From the NCBI RefSeq assembly GCF_013177315.1, contig NZ_CP053661.1:1302001-1366000 (forward strand): a stretch of DNA of 64,000 nt, read 5' to 3'. Shown here one piece after another: positions 45,574 to 55,542 of this stretch. Origin of the DNA: Thermoleptolyngbya sichuanensis A183 (GTDB taxonomy: Bacteria; Cyanobacteriota; Cyanobacteriia; Elainellales; Elainellaceae). The first letter of the stretch is position 1. Every line of letters begins with the position of its first letter. The translations under genes and the position numbers were made by a program. The notes under the pieces are model-generated. The model saw only the letters and a program-made list of their open reading frames with translations. It made no database searches and was not told the DNA's origin.

Positions 45574-46779
45574 ATGCCTCCCTATCGATTTTCTGGTCGT
45601 TCCAATTCTGAATCCTCGCTGAGGCGGAATCCTGGCGGTGGGCGATCGCCCTATTCCTCCGCCTCCCGCGCCAGCCGTCGCCGCTTTTTGCAGTTGTCGA
45701 GTGCAGCTTTCTCTGGCGTGCTGTTGAGCAATTGCGCCCGAAACATTGGTACAACGGGCAGTTCTGCCGCCACAGACACTTCCGCCGCCTCACCGCCCAG
45801 CAGCGGAGATAATACCCTCCACGTCTACACTTGGTCAGCCTACATCGATGAAGACCTGCTGAAGGGCTTTGAGCAAGACACCGGGATTAAGGTCATTGCC
45901 GATGTCTATGACTCCAACGAAACCATGCTGGCTCGAATGCAGGCCGGTGGCGGCAGCCAGTACAGCATCGTCTATCCTTCCGACTACATGGTAGAACTCA
46001 TGATCGAGGAAGAGATGCTGCTCGAAATCGACCAAGACCGCGTTCCTGGCTATGCCGATCTTCTGGAGCAGTGGCAAGATCCTCCCTACGACCCTGGCAA
46101 TCGACACAGCGTGCCCTATACCTGGGGCACAACAGGGCTGGTCTACAACAAAGAATTGGTGAAGAAGCCCATTACCGACTGGTCTGACCTGTGGGAACGA
46201 AAGTCTGAGCTATCTCGAAGAATGACCTTGCTCAACGACGTGCGTGAGGTTATGGGCATGGCCCTAAAGATGCTGGGCTTTTCCAACAGCACCCAAGATC
46301 CCAAAGAAATTGAAGCTGCCTACAAAAAGCTGCAAGAACTCAAGCCCGCGATCAATGCCTTTACAACTGACGGTTGGCGAGATCAGATGGCGGTGGGCGA
46401 CCTGGCCGTGGCCCATGCCTACTCGGTGGATGGCATCGATATGGTGCTGGAAAATCCCCAGCTAGAATACGTAGTGCCGTCCAGTGGCGCAACGGTTTGG
46501 ACGGACACCATCGCCATTCCTAAAACGGCTCCCAACGTGGATGCCGCCTATAAATGGATTGAGTATTCGGTAGAACCGCAGACGGCAGCAAAGAATCTAG
46601 GACGGCTCAAACTGCCCACGCCCAACCAGAAAACGCTGACGCTATTGCCGAAGGAGCTGGTCGAAAACCCAGATCTCTTCCCCCCCGAAGAAATTCTGGC
46701 AAAGTGTGAGGTTCTTGCCAATGTAGGCGAAGCGGTCGATATTTATGATCGGTACTGGACGCAGTTGACTAGCGCCTAA
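45574..46779 (+). CDS. potD: polyamine-binding protein PotD-like, Tat-type lipoprotein
   Basis: The 401-residue protein has a twin-arginine motif SRRRFLQLSSAAFSGVLLSNC, ending in a lipobox Cys, so it is likely a Tat-exported lipoprotein. The mature part has LHVYTWSAYIDEDLLKGFEQDTGIKVIADVYDSNETMLARMQAGG and VPYTWGTTGLVYNKELV, hallmarks of PotD/PotF-type proteins. ATG 45574 follows TAGGAGATTTGCT. Start at 45493 would add a stretch encoded by leader sequence. Confidence 0.9.
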   Translation: MPPYRFSGRSNSESSLRRNPGGGRSPYSSASRASRRRFLQLSSAAFSGVLLSNCARNIGTTGSSAATDTSAASPPSSGDNTLHVYTWSAYIDEDLLKGFEQDTGIKVIADVYDSNETMLARMQAGGGSQYSIVYPSDYMVELMIEEEMLLEIDQDRVPGYADLLEQWQDPPYDPGNRHSVPYTWGTTGLVYNKELVKKPITDWSDLWERKSELSRRMTLLNDVREVMGMALKMLGFSNSTQDPKEIEAAYKKLQELKPAINAFTTDGWRDQMAVGDLAVAHAYSVDGIDMVLENPQLEYVVPSSGATVWTDTIAIPKTAPNVDAAYKWIEYSVEPQTAAKNLGRLKLPTPNQKTLTLLPKELVENPDLFPPEEILAKCEVLANVGEAVDIYDRYWTQLTSA

Positions 46780-46784
46780 CCCTG

Positions 46785-46813
46785 TTTTTGAGCGATCGCT
46801 CTCAATATTTTTT
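46785..46813 (+). terminator. HIP1-based hairpin between potD and potB
   Basis: GAGCGATCGCTC (46790-46801), extended by TTGA/TCAA, is followed by TATTTTTT and then the potB start at 46819. This looks like an intra-operon terminator that would lower permease relative to binding-protein expression. Confidence 0.6.
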
Positions 46814-46818
46814 CCACT

Positions 46819-47757
46819 ATGGCAACCTCCGCTCCGCTCTCCCCGACTCCAGAAGTCGAACCCCAGCGCCCTGCCAGCAAGGGACTCAAGCAGCGGCTGA
46901 TGGGTTTGATTCAGCCCTTTGTCTTGCTGGGGCCGCCAGGGCTTTGGCTGCTGTTGCTGCTGGTCGTGCCGACGCTGATGATCCTGGAGCTGAGCCTGAT
47001 TCCAGGATTCCGTCCTGGCAGCCAGCCCGCACCCTACGGTCTGGGCAACTATGCCAAAATCTTTGAGCTAATTGACGGTCAGGCGATTTATCTGTGGGTG
47101 ATTGGGCGATCAGTGTTTTTTGCGATCGCCAGTACGCTCCTTTGCCTCTTGCTGGGGTTTCCCGTCGCCTACTGGATTGCGGTGATGGCTCCTGCCCGCT
47201 GGCGCAACCTGCTGTTGGTCAGCTTTGTGCTGCCCCTGTGGACATCCTCTCTGCTGCGCTCCTACGCCTGGATCACCATTCTGCGGCCGACGGGCGTGCT
47301 GAACTTGCTGCTGAGTACCCTCCGCTTGCCAACGCTGGATATTCTGAACACCCAGACTGCCGTGATGATCGGGTTGGCCTATAACTTTTTGCCCTATATG
47401 GTGCTGATCCTCTACGCTTCGCTGGAGCGGCTTGATAAGCGGCTGCTAGAGGCGGCGGCTGATCTGGGGGCAACTCCCCAGCAGGGCTTTTGGAAAGTCA
47501 CCGTGCCCCAGACGCTCCCTGGCATCGCTGCCGCCTGCCTGCTGGTATTTATTACCAGCCTGGGGGATTTTGTGGTGCCTGAACTGCTGGGCGGAGCATC
47601 CAGTATGACTATGGCCCGCCTCATTTACAACCAGTTCCTTGGCGCGACTCGCAACTGGGGCTTTGGCTCTGCCCTCAGCATGGTGCTGATTGGCGCGATG
47701 GGGCTGGGCATTGTGCTGCTGCTGAAGTATGGCGATCGCAAGCTAGAGAATTATTAA
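46819..47757 (+). CDS. potB: polyamine ABC transporter permease PotB
   Basis: The 312-residue membrane protein has six helices and the EAA loop LLEAAADLGATPQQGFWKVTVPQTLPGI. VLPLWTSSLLRSYAWITILRPTGVLN is the PotB signature. No Shine-Dalgarno sequence is visible; the ATG directly follows a T-run. Co-directional with potC 29 bp downstream. Confidence 0.9.
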   Translation: MATSAPLSPTPEVEPQRPASKGLKQRLMGLIQPFVLLGPPGLWLLLLLVVPTLMILELSLIPGFRPGSQPAPYGLGNYAKIFELIDGQAIYLWVIGRSVFFAIASTLLCLLLGFPVAYWIAVMAPARWRNLLLVSFVLPLWTSSLLRSYAWITILRPTGVLNLLLSTLRLPTLDILNTQTAVMIGLAYNFLPYMVLILYASLERLDKRLLEAAADLGATPQQGFWKVTVPQTLPGIAAACLLVFITSLGDFVVPELLGGASSMTMARLIYNQFLGATRNWGFGSALSMVLIGAMGLGIVLLLKYGDRKLENY

Positions 47758-47786
47758 TATTCCCCCGTTTTCCCCGGTTTCCCACT

Positions 47787-48614
47787 ATGACCGCAACCCT
47801 CGATCTGCCCAAAACCGTTGCCGCCAAACGCCGCCTCTCCTGGCAGTTTCTCTTTACGCTGGTGATGTTTGCGTTCATGTACATCCCGGTGCTGGTGCTG
47901 GCGTTTTTTAGCTTCAACGCATCGCCCTTTAGTGCAGGCTGGAGCGGCTTTTCGTTGCAGTGGTATCAGCGCATGTTCAACGACACGCGGATTCTATCAG
48001 CACTGGCGGATAGCTTGTCGGTGGCGCTGCTGGCCGTGGGCATTGCGGCCGTGCTGGGCACGCTGATGGCGGTGGGGCTAGCCCGCTACACCTTTCCCGG
48101 CAAGCAGTTGTATCAGGGCATTTCCTACCTGCCGCTGATTATTCCTGATATTGCGATCGCCGTTGCAACACTCGTATTTCTGGCTTCGCTGGCAATTCCC
48201 CTGAGCCTGTGGACAGTCGTGGCGGCACACATTGTCTTTTGCCTCGCCTATATTGCGGTCGTCGTCTCGACGCGGCTCACGGGCATGAATCCTCACCTAG
48301 AAGAAGCGGCGCTGGATCTGGGCGCAACTCCGTTCCAAGCATTTATTAAGGTGCTGCTGCCCCAGCTTATGCCTGCAATTCTCTCCGGCTGTCTGTTGGC
48401 GTTTGTGCTAAGCATGGATGATCTGCTGATTTCCAGCTTCACCGCAGGCGGCGGCACCACGACGTTGCCAATGGAGATTTTTAGCCGCGTCCGCACAGGC
48501 GTAAAGCCCGACATTAACTCACTGAGCGTCGTGCTAATTCTGGCATCCGGCACCCTGGCCTTTGCGGCGGAGCTCATTCGCTATCGCAGCGAACAACAGC
48601 GGCTAGATGGGTAA
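47787..48614 (+). CDS. potC: polyamine ABC transporter permease PotC
   Basis: The 275-residue permease has six helices, FNASPFSAGWSGFSLQWYQRMFND, the EAA loop LEEAALDLGATPFQAFIKVLLPQL and the PotC-type SMDDLLISSFTAGGGTTTLPMEIFSRVRTG. With PotB it forms the polyamine channel. It ends the operon; a strong hairpin lies about 100 bp further. Confidence 0.92.
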   Translation: MTATLDLPKTVAAKRRLSWQFLFTLVMFAFMYIPVLVLAFFSFNASPFSAGWSGFSLQWYQRMFNDTRILSALADSLSVALLAVGIAAVLGTLMAVGLARYTFPGKQLYQGISYLPLIIPDIAIAVATLVFLASLAIPLSLWTVVAAHIVFCLAYIAVVVSTRLTGMNPHLEEAALDLGATPFQAFIKVLLPQLMPAILSGCLLAFVLSMDDLLISSFTAGGGTTTLPMEIFSRVRTGVKPDINSLSVVLILASGTLAFAAELIRYRSEQQRLDG

Positions 48615-48708
48615 GCCTAAGAAGACTGTTCCAAAACATATTCTAAAACATAAAGGTTCATTAAAAGAAAGTCCATAATATCCAAATATCCACAATAAAA
48701 GTCCTATG

Positions 48709-48745
48709 CAAAGCCCAGCCAAGAGCGAATCGAGGCTGGGCTTTG
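48709..48745. terminator. bidirectional terminator between potC and tkt
   Basis: AAAGCCCAGCC (48710-48720) and GGCTGGGCTTT (48734-48744) form an 11-bp stem with A/T on both outer sides, suitable for ending both the convergent potC and tkt transcripts. Confidence 0.8.
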
Positions 48746-48769
48746 GAAATGGTTTAGCAAAGCAACGGC

Positions 48770-50782
48770 TTAGCCAAGTAGCGCCTTAGCACGGCTCAGC
48801 ACATTGTCTACCGTGAAGCCAAACTTCTCCATGCAAACGCCGCCAGGAGCCGACGCGCCAAAGGTGTCAATACCGAGAATATCTCCTTCGCTACCTGCAT
48901 ACTTATGCCAGCCGAAGGTCGTCCCTGCTTCCACGACCAAGCGCTTGGTCACCGCTTTGGGCAACATCGACTCTTTGTAAGCAGCGTCCTGCGCTTCAAA
49001 CAATTCGGTAGACGGCATAGAAACCACGCGAACTTTCTTACCTTCTGCGGCCAGTTGTTCTGCGGCCTTGACACAGAGATTCACTTCCGAACCCGTGCCA
49101 ATCAAGATTAGATCCGGCGTGCCGTCGCACCCGATCACCGTGTAGCCGCCTTTGCCCACGCCTTCGATCGAGCTACCTGCCAGATTGGGCAGACCTTGGC
49201 GCGACAGGGCCAACAGCGTCGGGCGGTTCTTCCGAGCGTTTTCGATCGCCACTTTATAAGCACCAGAGGTTTCCGTACCGTCCGCAGGGCGAATCACCGT
49301 CAGGTCAGGGATAGCCCGCAGCGAGGCGATGGTTTCCACAGGCTGGTGGGTCGGGCCGTCTTCGCCCAGGGCCACGGAATCGTGCGTCATCACCCAGATC
49401 ACGCCGCACTCCGCCAGCGCCGACAGGCGAATTGCGCCACGCATGTAGTCGGTAAACACCAGGAAGGTTGCGCCGTAGGGAATTAGCCCGGAACCATGCA
49501 GCGCAATGCCGTTGCAAATTGCGCCCATGCCGTGTTCGCGCACGCCAAAGTGGATATTGCGGTTTTCGTAAGCGCCTTTCTGGAAATTGCCGCTGATTTC
49601 TAGCTCCGTCAGGTTGGAGTGGGTCAGGTCGGCCGAGCCGCCAATGAGTTCTGGCAATACCGGAGCCAGCGCGTTAAGGCAGATTTCCGAGTGCTTGCGG
49701 CTGGCTAGCGCCTTATCTTCAGGCTTGTAGGTGGGCAGCACTTTGTCCCAACCCTCAGGCAGCTTGCCGCTCAGCAGGCGATCAAACTCCGCCGCTTCCT
49801 GAGGATACTTGGTCTTGTATTGTGCCCAGGTTTCCTGCCACTCGGCTTCGTAGCTAGCACCGCGCTCGATGGCTTTGCGAGTGTGGGCCAGGGCTTCGTC
49901 AGGAACGACAAAAGGATCGTAGGTCCAGCCCAGGTTTTCGCGAGTCAGCTTGATTTCGGCTTCGCCCAGTGCTGCGCCGTGAACGCCAGCGGTGTTGGCT
50001 TTGTTGGGAGAGCCATAGCCGATGGTGGTGGTGACTTTAATAAGCGTTGGCTTGTCGGTAACGGACTTGGCTTCGGCGATCGCCCTGGCAATTCCCTCCA
50101 AATCCGTGTTGCCGTCCTGCACATGCAGCACATGCCAGCCGTAGGCTTCAAAGCGCTTAGACACGTCTTCCGTGAAAGCAATGTCCGTGGAGCCGTCAAT
50201 CGAAATGTGGTTGTCGTCGTAGAGCGCGATCAGCTTGCCCAGCCCCAGGTGACCCGCCAGCGAGCAGGCTTCGCCGGAAATCCCTTCCATGTTGCAGCCG
50301 TCGCCCAGGATGACGTAGGTGTAGTGATCTACCAGGGTCAGGTCGGGCTTGTTGAACTTGGCAGCGAGGTGCGCTTCGGCGATCGCCAGACCAACCGCAT
50401 TGGCAATGCCCTGGCCGAGCGGCCCGGTCGTGACCTCAATGCCAGGAGTCTCAAAGTTTTCGGGGTGGCCAGGCGTTTTTGAACCCCACTGACGGAAGTT
50501 CTTGATTTCGTCCAGCGTGACGCTATCGTAGCCTGCCAGATACATCAGGGCGTACTGCAACATACAGCCGTGCCCAGCCGACAGCACAAAGCGATCGCGG
50601 TTAAACCACTTGGGGTTTTTGGGATTAAACCGCATGAACTGATCCCACAGCACAAACGCCATCGGCGCAGCACCCATAGGCAAGCCAGGGTGTCCAGACT
50701 TTGCCTTTTCAACAGCATCGATCGCCAAAAACCGGATGGAATTAATACAGAGTTGTTCGAGGGTTAGGGTCGCAACAGCCAT
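48770..50782 (-). CDS. tkt: transketolase
   Basis: The 670-residue enzyme has [19 protein letters not shown], the thiamine-diphosphate motif [50 protein letters not shown] and the C-terminal [22 protein letters not shown]. It serves the Calvin cycle and pentose phosphate pathway. ATG 50782 ([10 protein letters not shown]) is the standard start; the frame can be extended upstream by 45 residues of no family resemblance. Order acpP-fabF-tkt is common in cyanobacteria. Confidence 0.96.
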   Translation of the reverse strand: MAVATLTLEQLCINSIRFLAIDAVEKAKSGHPGLPMGAAPMAFVLWDQFMRFNPKNPKWFNRDRFVLSAGHGCMLQYALMYLAGYDSVTLDEIKNFRQWGSKTPGHPENFETPGIEVTTGPLGQGIANAVGLAIAEAHLAAKFNKPDLTLVDHYTYVILGDGCNMEGISGEACSLAGHLGLGKLIALYDDNHISIDGSTDIAFTEDVSKRFEAYGWHVLHVQDGNTDLEGIARAIAEAKSVTDKPTLIKVTTTIGYGSPNKANTAGVHGAALGEAEIKLTRENLGWTYDPFVVPDEALAHTRKAIERGASYEAEWQETWAQYKTKYPQEAAEFDRLLSGKLPEGWDKVLPTYKPEDKALASRKHSEICLNALAPVLPELIGGSADLTHSNLTELEISGNFQKGAYENRNIHFGVREHGMGAICNGIALHGSGLIPYGATFLVFTDYMRGAIRLSALAECGVIWVMTHDSVALGEDGPTHQPVETIASLRAIPDLTVIRPADGTETSGAYKVAIENARKNRPTLLALSRQGLPNLAGSSIEGVGKGGYTVIGCDGTPDLILIGTGSEVNLCVKAAEQLAAEGKKVRVVSMPSTELFEAQDAAYKESMLPKAVTKRLVVEAGTTFGWHKYAGSEGDILGIDTFGASAPGGVCMEKFGFTVDNVLSRAKALLG

Positions 50783-51198
50783 TGTCTTCTTTCTACTCAA
50801 CGACGGGTGACAGGCGCTCACAAACACGCCAAAACAGGCAAGCAGGGCGGATAGGCAAACAGAAGAATCCTGAATCACCAAAGGCATCTTCCCCATCATC
50901 CCACTACAGGGGATCACAGGTGAAAGATTTCTTGGGCGATCGCACTAGGCAAATATACTCAATAAAATTAGCTTAACGGTTTATGGAAAACTGGACAAGG
51001 GTTAATCACAGCTTTCTGTAAAGCCGAATACTGTATAGGCTACAGGCAACTTGATAGGCAACTGGGCAGCTTAGAGGTTAGTTTCGCTACTTTGGTTAGC
51101 TTCGCTACTTTGGGGCACTGCTTCAGAGTCTTGACTCTCAGAGTTTTGACTGACCGACTTCCCATCGGATGCAGGAAAAATCGCAAGAAATCCAGACT
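50783..51198. other. 416-bp gap between fabF and tkt
   Basis: No gene is seen. A short direct duplication (TAGTTTCGCTACTTTGG and TTAGCTTCGCTACTTTGG near 51080-51115) is the main structure. A tkt promoter is expected here. Confidence 0.5.
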
Positions 51199-52458
51199 TT
51201 AACCCTGATATTTGCGGAAAGCCAGCGTCACGTTGTGGCCGCCAAAGCCAAAAGAGTTAGACAGCGCTGCATCGACCGTCTGGCTACGGCTCTCGTTTGC
51301 CACGTAGTCCAGGTCGCAGGCGGGGTCTGGGTTTTCTAGATTAATCGTGGGAGGTACACGGTTGTTAGCCACGGCCATCACAGTCGCCACAGCCTCAATG
51401 CCGCCCGATCCGCCCAACAGGTGGCCTGTCATGGACTTAGTGGAACTGACAGTGAGCTTGTACGCTTGATCGCCCAAGGCAGTTTTAATGGCCGCCGTCT
51501 CAGTAGAGTCATTAGCAGGCGTGCTAGTGCCGTGGGCATTGATGTAGTGAATCTCTTCAGGACGCAAGCCTGCGTCTTTCATTGCAAGCTGCATTGCACG
51601 GGCAGCCCCTGCGCCACCGGGAACAGGCGAGGTAATGTGATAGGCATCGCAGGTCATGCCATAGCCGACAATCTCGGCATAGATCCGCGCCCCCCGGCTG
51701 AGGGCATGTTCCAGTTCTTCCAGAATGAGAATGCCAGCGCCCTCGCCCATCACAAATCCATCGCGATCCTTGTCGAACGGGCGGCAGGCATGTAGCGGAT
51801 CATCATTGCGGGTGGATAGGGCTTTGGCCGAAGCAAAGCCCGCTACAGACAAAGGCGTGACGGCCGCCTCTGTGCCGCCGCAAATCATTGCCTGAGCAAA
51901 TCCCCGCTGCAAAATGCGAAACGCATCGCCAATGGCATTTGACCCAGCCGCACAGGCTGTCACTGTGCAGTTGTTGGGCCCCTTTGCCCCCACTTGAATC
52001 GCCGTCAGCCCGGCCGCCATGTTGGCAATCATCATCGGCACAGTGAACGGGCTACAGCGATCGGGGCCGCGCGTTAGAAACACTTCCTGCTGGTCTTCCA
52101 TGACCTTAAGTCCGCCAATGCCTGTGCCGATGAGCGTGCCGACCTGTTCAGCATTCAGATCGTTAATGACAAAATTGGCATCGGCGAGGGCTTGCTTGCT
52201 GGCAGACACCGCAAATTGGGCAAAGCGATCCATGCGCTTCGCTTCTTTACGATCCATGTAAAGCTGTGGGTCAAAGTTTTTGACCTCGCCCGCAATGCGG
52301 CAGTCGTGGCGAGACGCATCGAACAGCGTAATCGGGCCAATGCCGTTACGACCGCTCATTAAACCGTCCCAGTATTCCGCCAGGGTGTTGCCAATGGGCG
52401 TAATGGCACCCAGACCCGTAACCACGACGCGCTTTAATCCAGAATCCAAAGTTGTCAT
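51199..52458 (-). CDS. fabF: 3-oxoacyl-ACP synthase II
   Basis: The 419-residue condensing enzyme has [14 protein letters not shown], the active-site Cys in [17 protein letters not shown], and the two His in [16 protein letters not shown] and [15 protein letters not shown]. It elongates acyl chains on ACP. ATG 52458 ([12 protein letters not shown]) is the best start. acpP lies directly upstream in the same direction. Confidence 0.95.
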   Translation of the reverse strand: MTTLDSGLKRVVVTGLGAITPIGNTLAEYWDGLMSGRNGIGPITLFDASRHDCRIAGEVKNFDPQLYMDRKEAKRMDRFAQFAVSASKQALADANFVINDLNAEQVGTLIGTGIGGLKVMEDQQEVFLTRGPDRCSPFTVPMMIANMAAGLTAIQVGAKGPNNCTVTACAAGSNAIGDAFRILQRGFAQAMICGGTEAAVTPLSVAGFASAKALSTRNDDPLHACRPFDKDRDGFVMGEGAGILILEELEHALSRGARIYAEIVGYGMTCDAYHITSPVPGGAGAARAMQLAMKDAGLRPEEIHYINAHGTSTPANDSTETAAIKTALGDQAYKLTVSSTKSMTGHLLGGSGGIEAVATVMAVANNRVPPTINLENPDPACDLDYVANESRSQTVDAALSNSFGFGGHNVTLAFRKYQG

Positions 52459-52569
52459 GACAGCAAATTCGTGGGCTTTTGCCCAAACCACAGGATAGCC
52501 GAGACCTATAGATAGCCAGGGCAGAGAACAGCAGGAGGTTGGAGAAGGCGTGGAAGCTTGCGTCCAGTC

Positions 52570-52812
52570 CTACGCAGCGACCTTTTGCTTGATGTAGTCC
52601 ACAGCAGCTTGAACCGTTGCGATGCCTTCGGCGGCTTCGTCAGGAATTTCGATGTCGAATTCTTCCTCTAGCGCCATCACCAGTTCAACCGTGTCTAGAG
52701 AGTCTGCGCCCAAGTCGTTGGCAAAGTTAGACTCAGGGTTGACTTCACTCTCTTCGACGCTCAGTTGCTCGGATACGATCTTTTTGACCTTTGTGAGAAT
52801 CTCGTCGCTCAT
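52570..52812 (-). CDS. acpP: acyl carrier protein
   Basis: The 80-residue acidic protein has [30 protein letters not shown], with the phosphopantetheine Ser in DSL near residue 39. It carries acyl chains for FabF, whose gene follows 111 bp downstream. ATG 52812 ([10 protein letters not shown]) gives the standard N-terminus. Confidence 0.96.
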   Translation of the reverse strand: MSDEILTKVKKIVSEQLSVEESEVNPESNFANDLGADSLDTVELVMALEEEFDIEIPDEAAEGIATVQAAVDYIKQKVAA

Positions 52813-53205
52813 AGCTTTTATGTTCCTACCCAACGCGGATGCAAGTTGAGAAATTCAAAGAAATTCAATCTGTTGTGCAAGTCTAGCCGAATCCAAACTT
52901 GAAACTCGACAGAACTGGACACTGCCTGTCTCTGTCCGCAAGGCTTGCGATGTGCCGGGAACCGACGATGCGCTTGACCTAGTGAGAAATTAGGCATTCC
53001 TTCATATTATCTGAAAGCGTGACGAGCTAAAACGGAGGGTAGAAAAACTAGAAAACTAGGGATTAGGAGTGATTGCTCCGCAACGCTAGCGCTGGGGAAC
53101 TGGACAAAGATATGAAAAGAGCAAAAAAAAGGGGGCGATCGCCCCTCCATTCACAAAACTTGGTTTTTCTCAGAATTTCGGTCGAAATTAAACCAGGATA
53201 AAACC
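52813..53205. other. 393-bp gap between xdhB and acpP
   Basis: It holds the upstream region of acpP and the HIP1-based terminator of the xdh operon. No gene is seen. Confidence 0.6.
53123..53146 (-). terminator. HIP1-based Rho-independent terminator of xdhAB
   Basis: GGGGCGATCGCCCC (53132-53145) is a perfect palindrome, followed in the minus direction by eight T. It lies 60 bp past the xdhB stop. The octamer GCGATCGC is the stem centre. Confidence 0.85.
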
Positions 53206-55542
53206 CTAGACCGACGTAGACGACAGTGCAGCTTCTACCGCAGGGGTGGCGCTCCGAACCGCTTCGATCGCCCTCAACGTGGCTTCTGGCGTAGCGGGTG
53301 CGGCCAGTTCCACCACGGCGGCATTGCCAAAGGCGGCCACGGCTGCTCGAATTGCCTCGCGGACGGACATCGCCAGCATAAACGGCGGCTCACCCACCGC
53401 TTTGCTGCCGTAGATCGTGCCGTCCTGGCTGCCTCGCTCGATCAGATGCACCTGGAAATGTTCTGGGATTTCGCTGATGGTGGGAATTTTATAAGTGCTG
53501 GGGGCAAAGGTGCGGAGGCGGCCCTGCTCATCCCAGACCAGTTCTTCCATCGTCAGCCAGCCCATGCCCTGCACAAAGCCGCCCTCAATCTGCCCTTGAT
53601 CCACCAGCGGATTCAGCGACTCGCCCACGTCATGCACAATATCCACCTGGCGTAATTTGAACGTGCCCGTGAAGCCGTCTACTTCCACCTCGCTCACCGC
53701 TGCGCCATAGGCAAAGTAATAGAAGGGGCGACCCGTCGCGGTCACCGGGTCCCAGTGGATCATCGGCGTGCGGTAGTATCCCGTGGCAGAGAGACTGATG
53801 CGATCGCCATAGGCCTGCTGCACTACCGCATCAAAGGACACCCGCGCTGTCGGGTAGGTGCGGCAATAGACCTCGTTATTTTCAAACACCATCTCCTCGG
53901 CCGCGTCAAAATCCAGCAGCCTGGCCGCCACCGGGGCCAGCCGCGACTTCAGGATTTCGCAGGCGTTTTTCACCGCTTGCCCGTTCAGGTCGGCTCCGCT
54001 AGAGGCGGCCGTGGCCGAGGTGTTGGGCACTTTGTCGGTGCTGGTGGGCATCATGCGGATGCGGTCGAGCGTCACCCCTAGCGCCCGCGTCGCCACCTGC
54101 TGCATCTTGGTGTGTAGGCCCTGCCCCATCTCCGTGCCGCCGTGGTTCAGTTGGATGCTGCCGTCAGTGTAGATATGCACCAGCGCTCCCGCCTGGTTAT
54201 ATTGCACCTTATTGAAGGAAATGCCAAACTTTACCGAGGTAATCGCCAGCCCCCGCTTTTTGTAGCGGTTTTGCTGATTAAACTCTGTAACAGCGGCGGC
54301 CCGTTCGGCAAAGTGGGCCCGCTCCTTCGCTTCATGCCAGACCCGGGCGATGCGGTTATCGACGATCACCTGGCCATAGTGGGTGGTGGTGCTGTCGCCT
54401 TCGCCGTGGTAGAAATTTCGCTCGCGCACCACATCCGGCGGCAGGTTCAAATGCCGCGCCACTCGATCTACCACGTCTTCGATCACCAGCATTCCCTGGG
54501 GCCCGCCAAAGCCGCGATAGGCAGTATTAGACACGCGATGAGTCTTCACGATCAGCCCGCGCACGAGCATATTGGGGATGTAGTAAGCGTTATCGACGTG
54601 CAGCATGGCCCGCATCAGCACCGGGGGCGACAGATCCAGGCTCCAGCCGCCCTCGGCATAGAGCGCCACATCCAGCGCCAGGATCTTGCCGTCGGGATCA
54701 AAACCGACCCTGTATTGCCCCAAAAAACCGTGGCGCTTGCCCGTCAGGATCATGTCATGGTGGCGCTCCAACTTCACGCGCACCGGGCGACCCGTCTTGT
54801 GCGCTGCGACGGCCGCTGCGGCCGCCATCGGGTTTGCCTGGGACTCCTTGCCGCCAAAGCCGCCGCCCATTCGTAGACAGGTACAGACGACGCGATTCAC
54901 AGGAATCCCCAACACCCGCGCCACAATGGTTTGGGTTTCGCTGGGGTGCTGGGTGGACGAGTAAACTTGGTAGTTACCTTCAGGATCAGGAATGACCCAG
55001 CTTGTGTGGGTCTCCAGGTAGAAGTGATCCTGCCCGTTCATCTCCAGTTCGCCTTCGAGGGTGTGGGCGGCTGTGGCCATGGCCTGATCCACTTCGCCCC
55101 GGCGGATGAACTGCGGATCGTTGTGGTAGCTATGGGCGGCGACCGCCCCTTTAATCGTCAGCACCGCCTCCAGAGGTTCGTATTCCGCCGTGACCTGGGC
55201 CGCTCCCCGCCGCGCTGCGTCTTCCGTTTCGCCTACCACCCAGGCGATCGCCTGCCCCCAGTAGCTCACTTCATCGGTGGGAAACAGTGGCTCATCTTGA
55301 CGAATCACGCCCGTATCGTTGGTTCCGGGCACATCCGCTGCCGTTAGCACTGTCACCACGCCCTCCACCTCCAGCGCCGGAGCCGTGTCGATGCTGAGAA
55401 TCCTGGCATGGGCGTGGGGCGATAGAACCGGATAAATCGACAACATCCCACTCGGCATCCGCTGGTCATCGGTATACACCGCCTTGCCGCTAACGTGACC
55501 TTCGGCGCTCTCATGGCTCTTGCGTTGACCGACCATGCTCAT
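53206..55542 (-). CDS. xdhB: xanthine dehydrogenase molybdopterin-binding subunit
   Basis: The 778-residue subunit has GKAVYTDDQRMPSGML, GQDHFYLETHTSWVIPD, CLRMGGGFGGKESQANPMAAAAAVAAHKTGRPVRVKLER and the catalytic-Glu segment GSKAVGEPPFMLAMSVREAI. It binds the molybdenum cofactor and hydroxylates xanthine/hypoxanthine in purine breakdown, a nitrogen source. Its start ATG overlaps the xdhA stop by 4 bp (ATGA). No xdhC maturation gene lies in the operon. Confidence 0.93.
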   Translation of the reverse strand: MSMVGQRKSHESAEGHVSGKAVYTDDQRMPSGMLSIYPVLSPHAHARILSIDTAPALEVEGVVTVLTAADVPGTNDTGVIRQDEPLFPTDEVSYWGQAIAWVVGETEDAARRGAAQVTAEYEPLEAVLTIKGAVAAHSYHNDPQFIRRGEVDQAMATAAHTLEGELEMNGQDHFYLETHTSWVIPDPEGNYQVYSSTQHPSETQTIVARVLGIPVNRVVCTCLRMGGGFGGKESQANPMAAAAAVAAHKTGRPVRVKLERHHDMILTGKRHGFLGQYRVGFDPDGKILALDVALYAEGGWSLDLSPPVLMRAMLHVDNAYYIPNMLVRGLIVKTHRVSNTAYRGFGGPQGMLVIEDVVDRVARHLNLPPDVVRERNFYHGEGDSTTTHYGQVIVDNRIARVWHEAKERAHFAERAAAVTEFNQQNRYKKRGLAITSVKFGISFNKVQYNQAGALVHIYTDGSIQLNHGGTEMGQGLHTKMQQVATRALGVTLDRIRMMPTSTDKVPNTSATAASSGADLNGQAVKNACEILKSRLAPVAARLLDFDAAEEMVFENNEVYCRTYPTARVSFDAVVQQAYGDRISLSATGYYRTPMIHWDPVTATGRPFYYFAYGAAVSEVEVDGFTGTFKLRQVDIVHDVGESLNPLVDQGQIEGGFVQGMGWLTMEELVWDEQGRLRTFAPSTYKIPTISEIPEHFQVHLIERGSQDGTIYGSKAVGEPPFMLAMSVREAIRAAVAAFGNAAVVELAAPATPEATLRAIEAVRSATPAVEAALSSTSV

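Noticed and set aside
54142-54876. 244-codon plus-strand frame
   Set aside because: It is antisense to the well supported xdhB gene; such long shadows are expected in GC-rich coding DNA.
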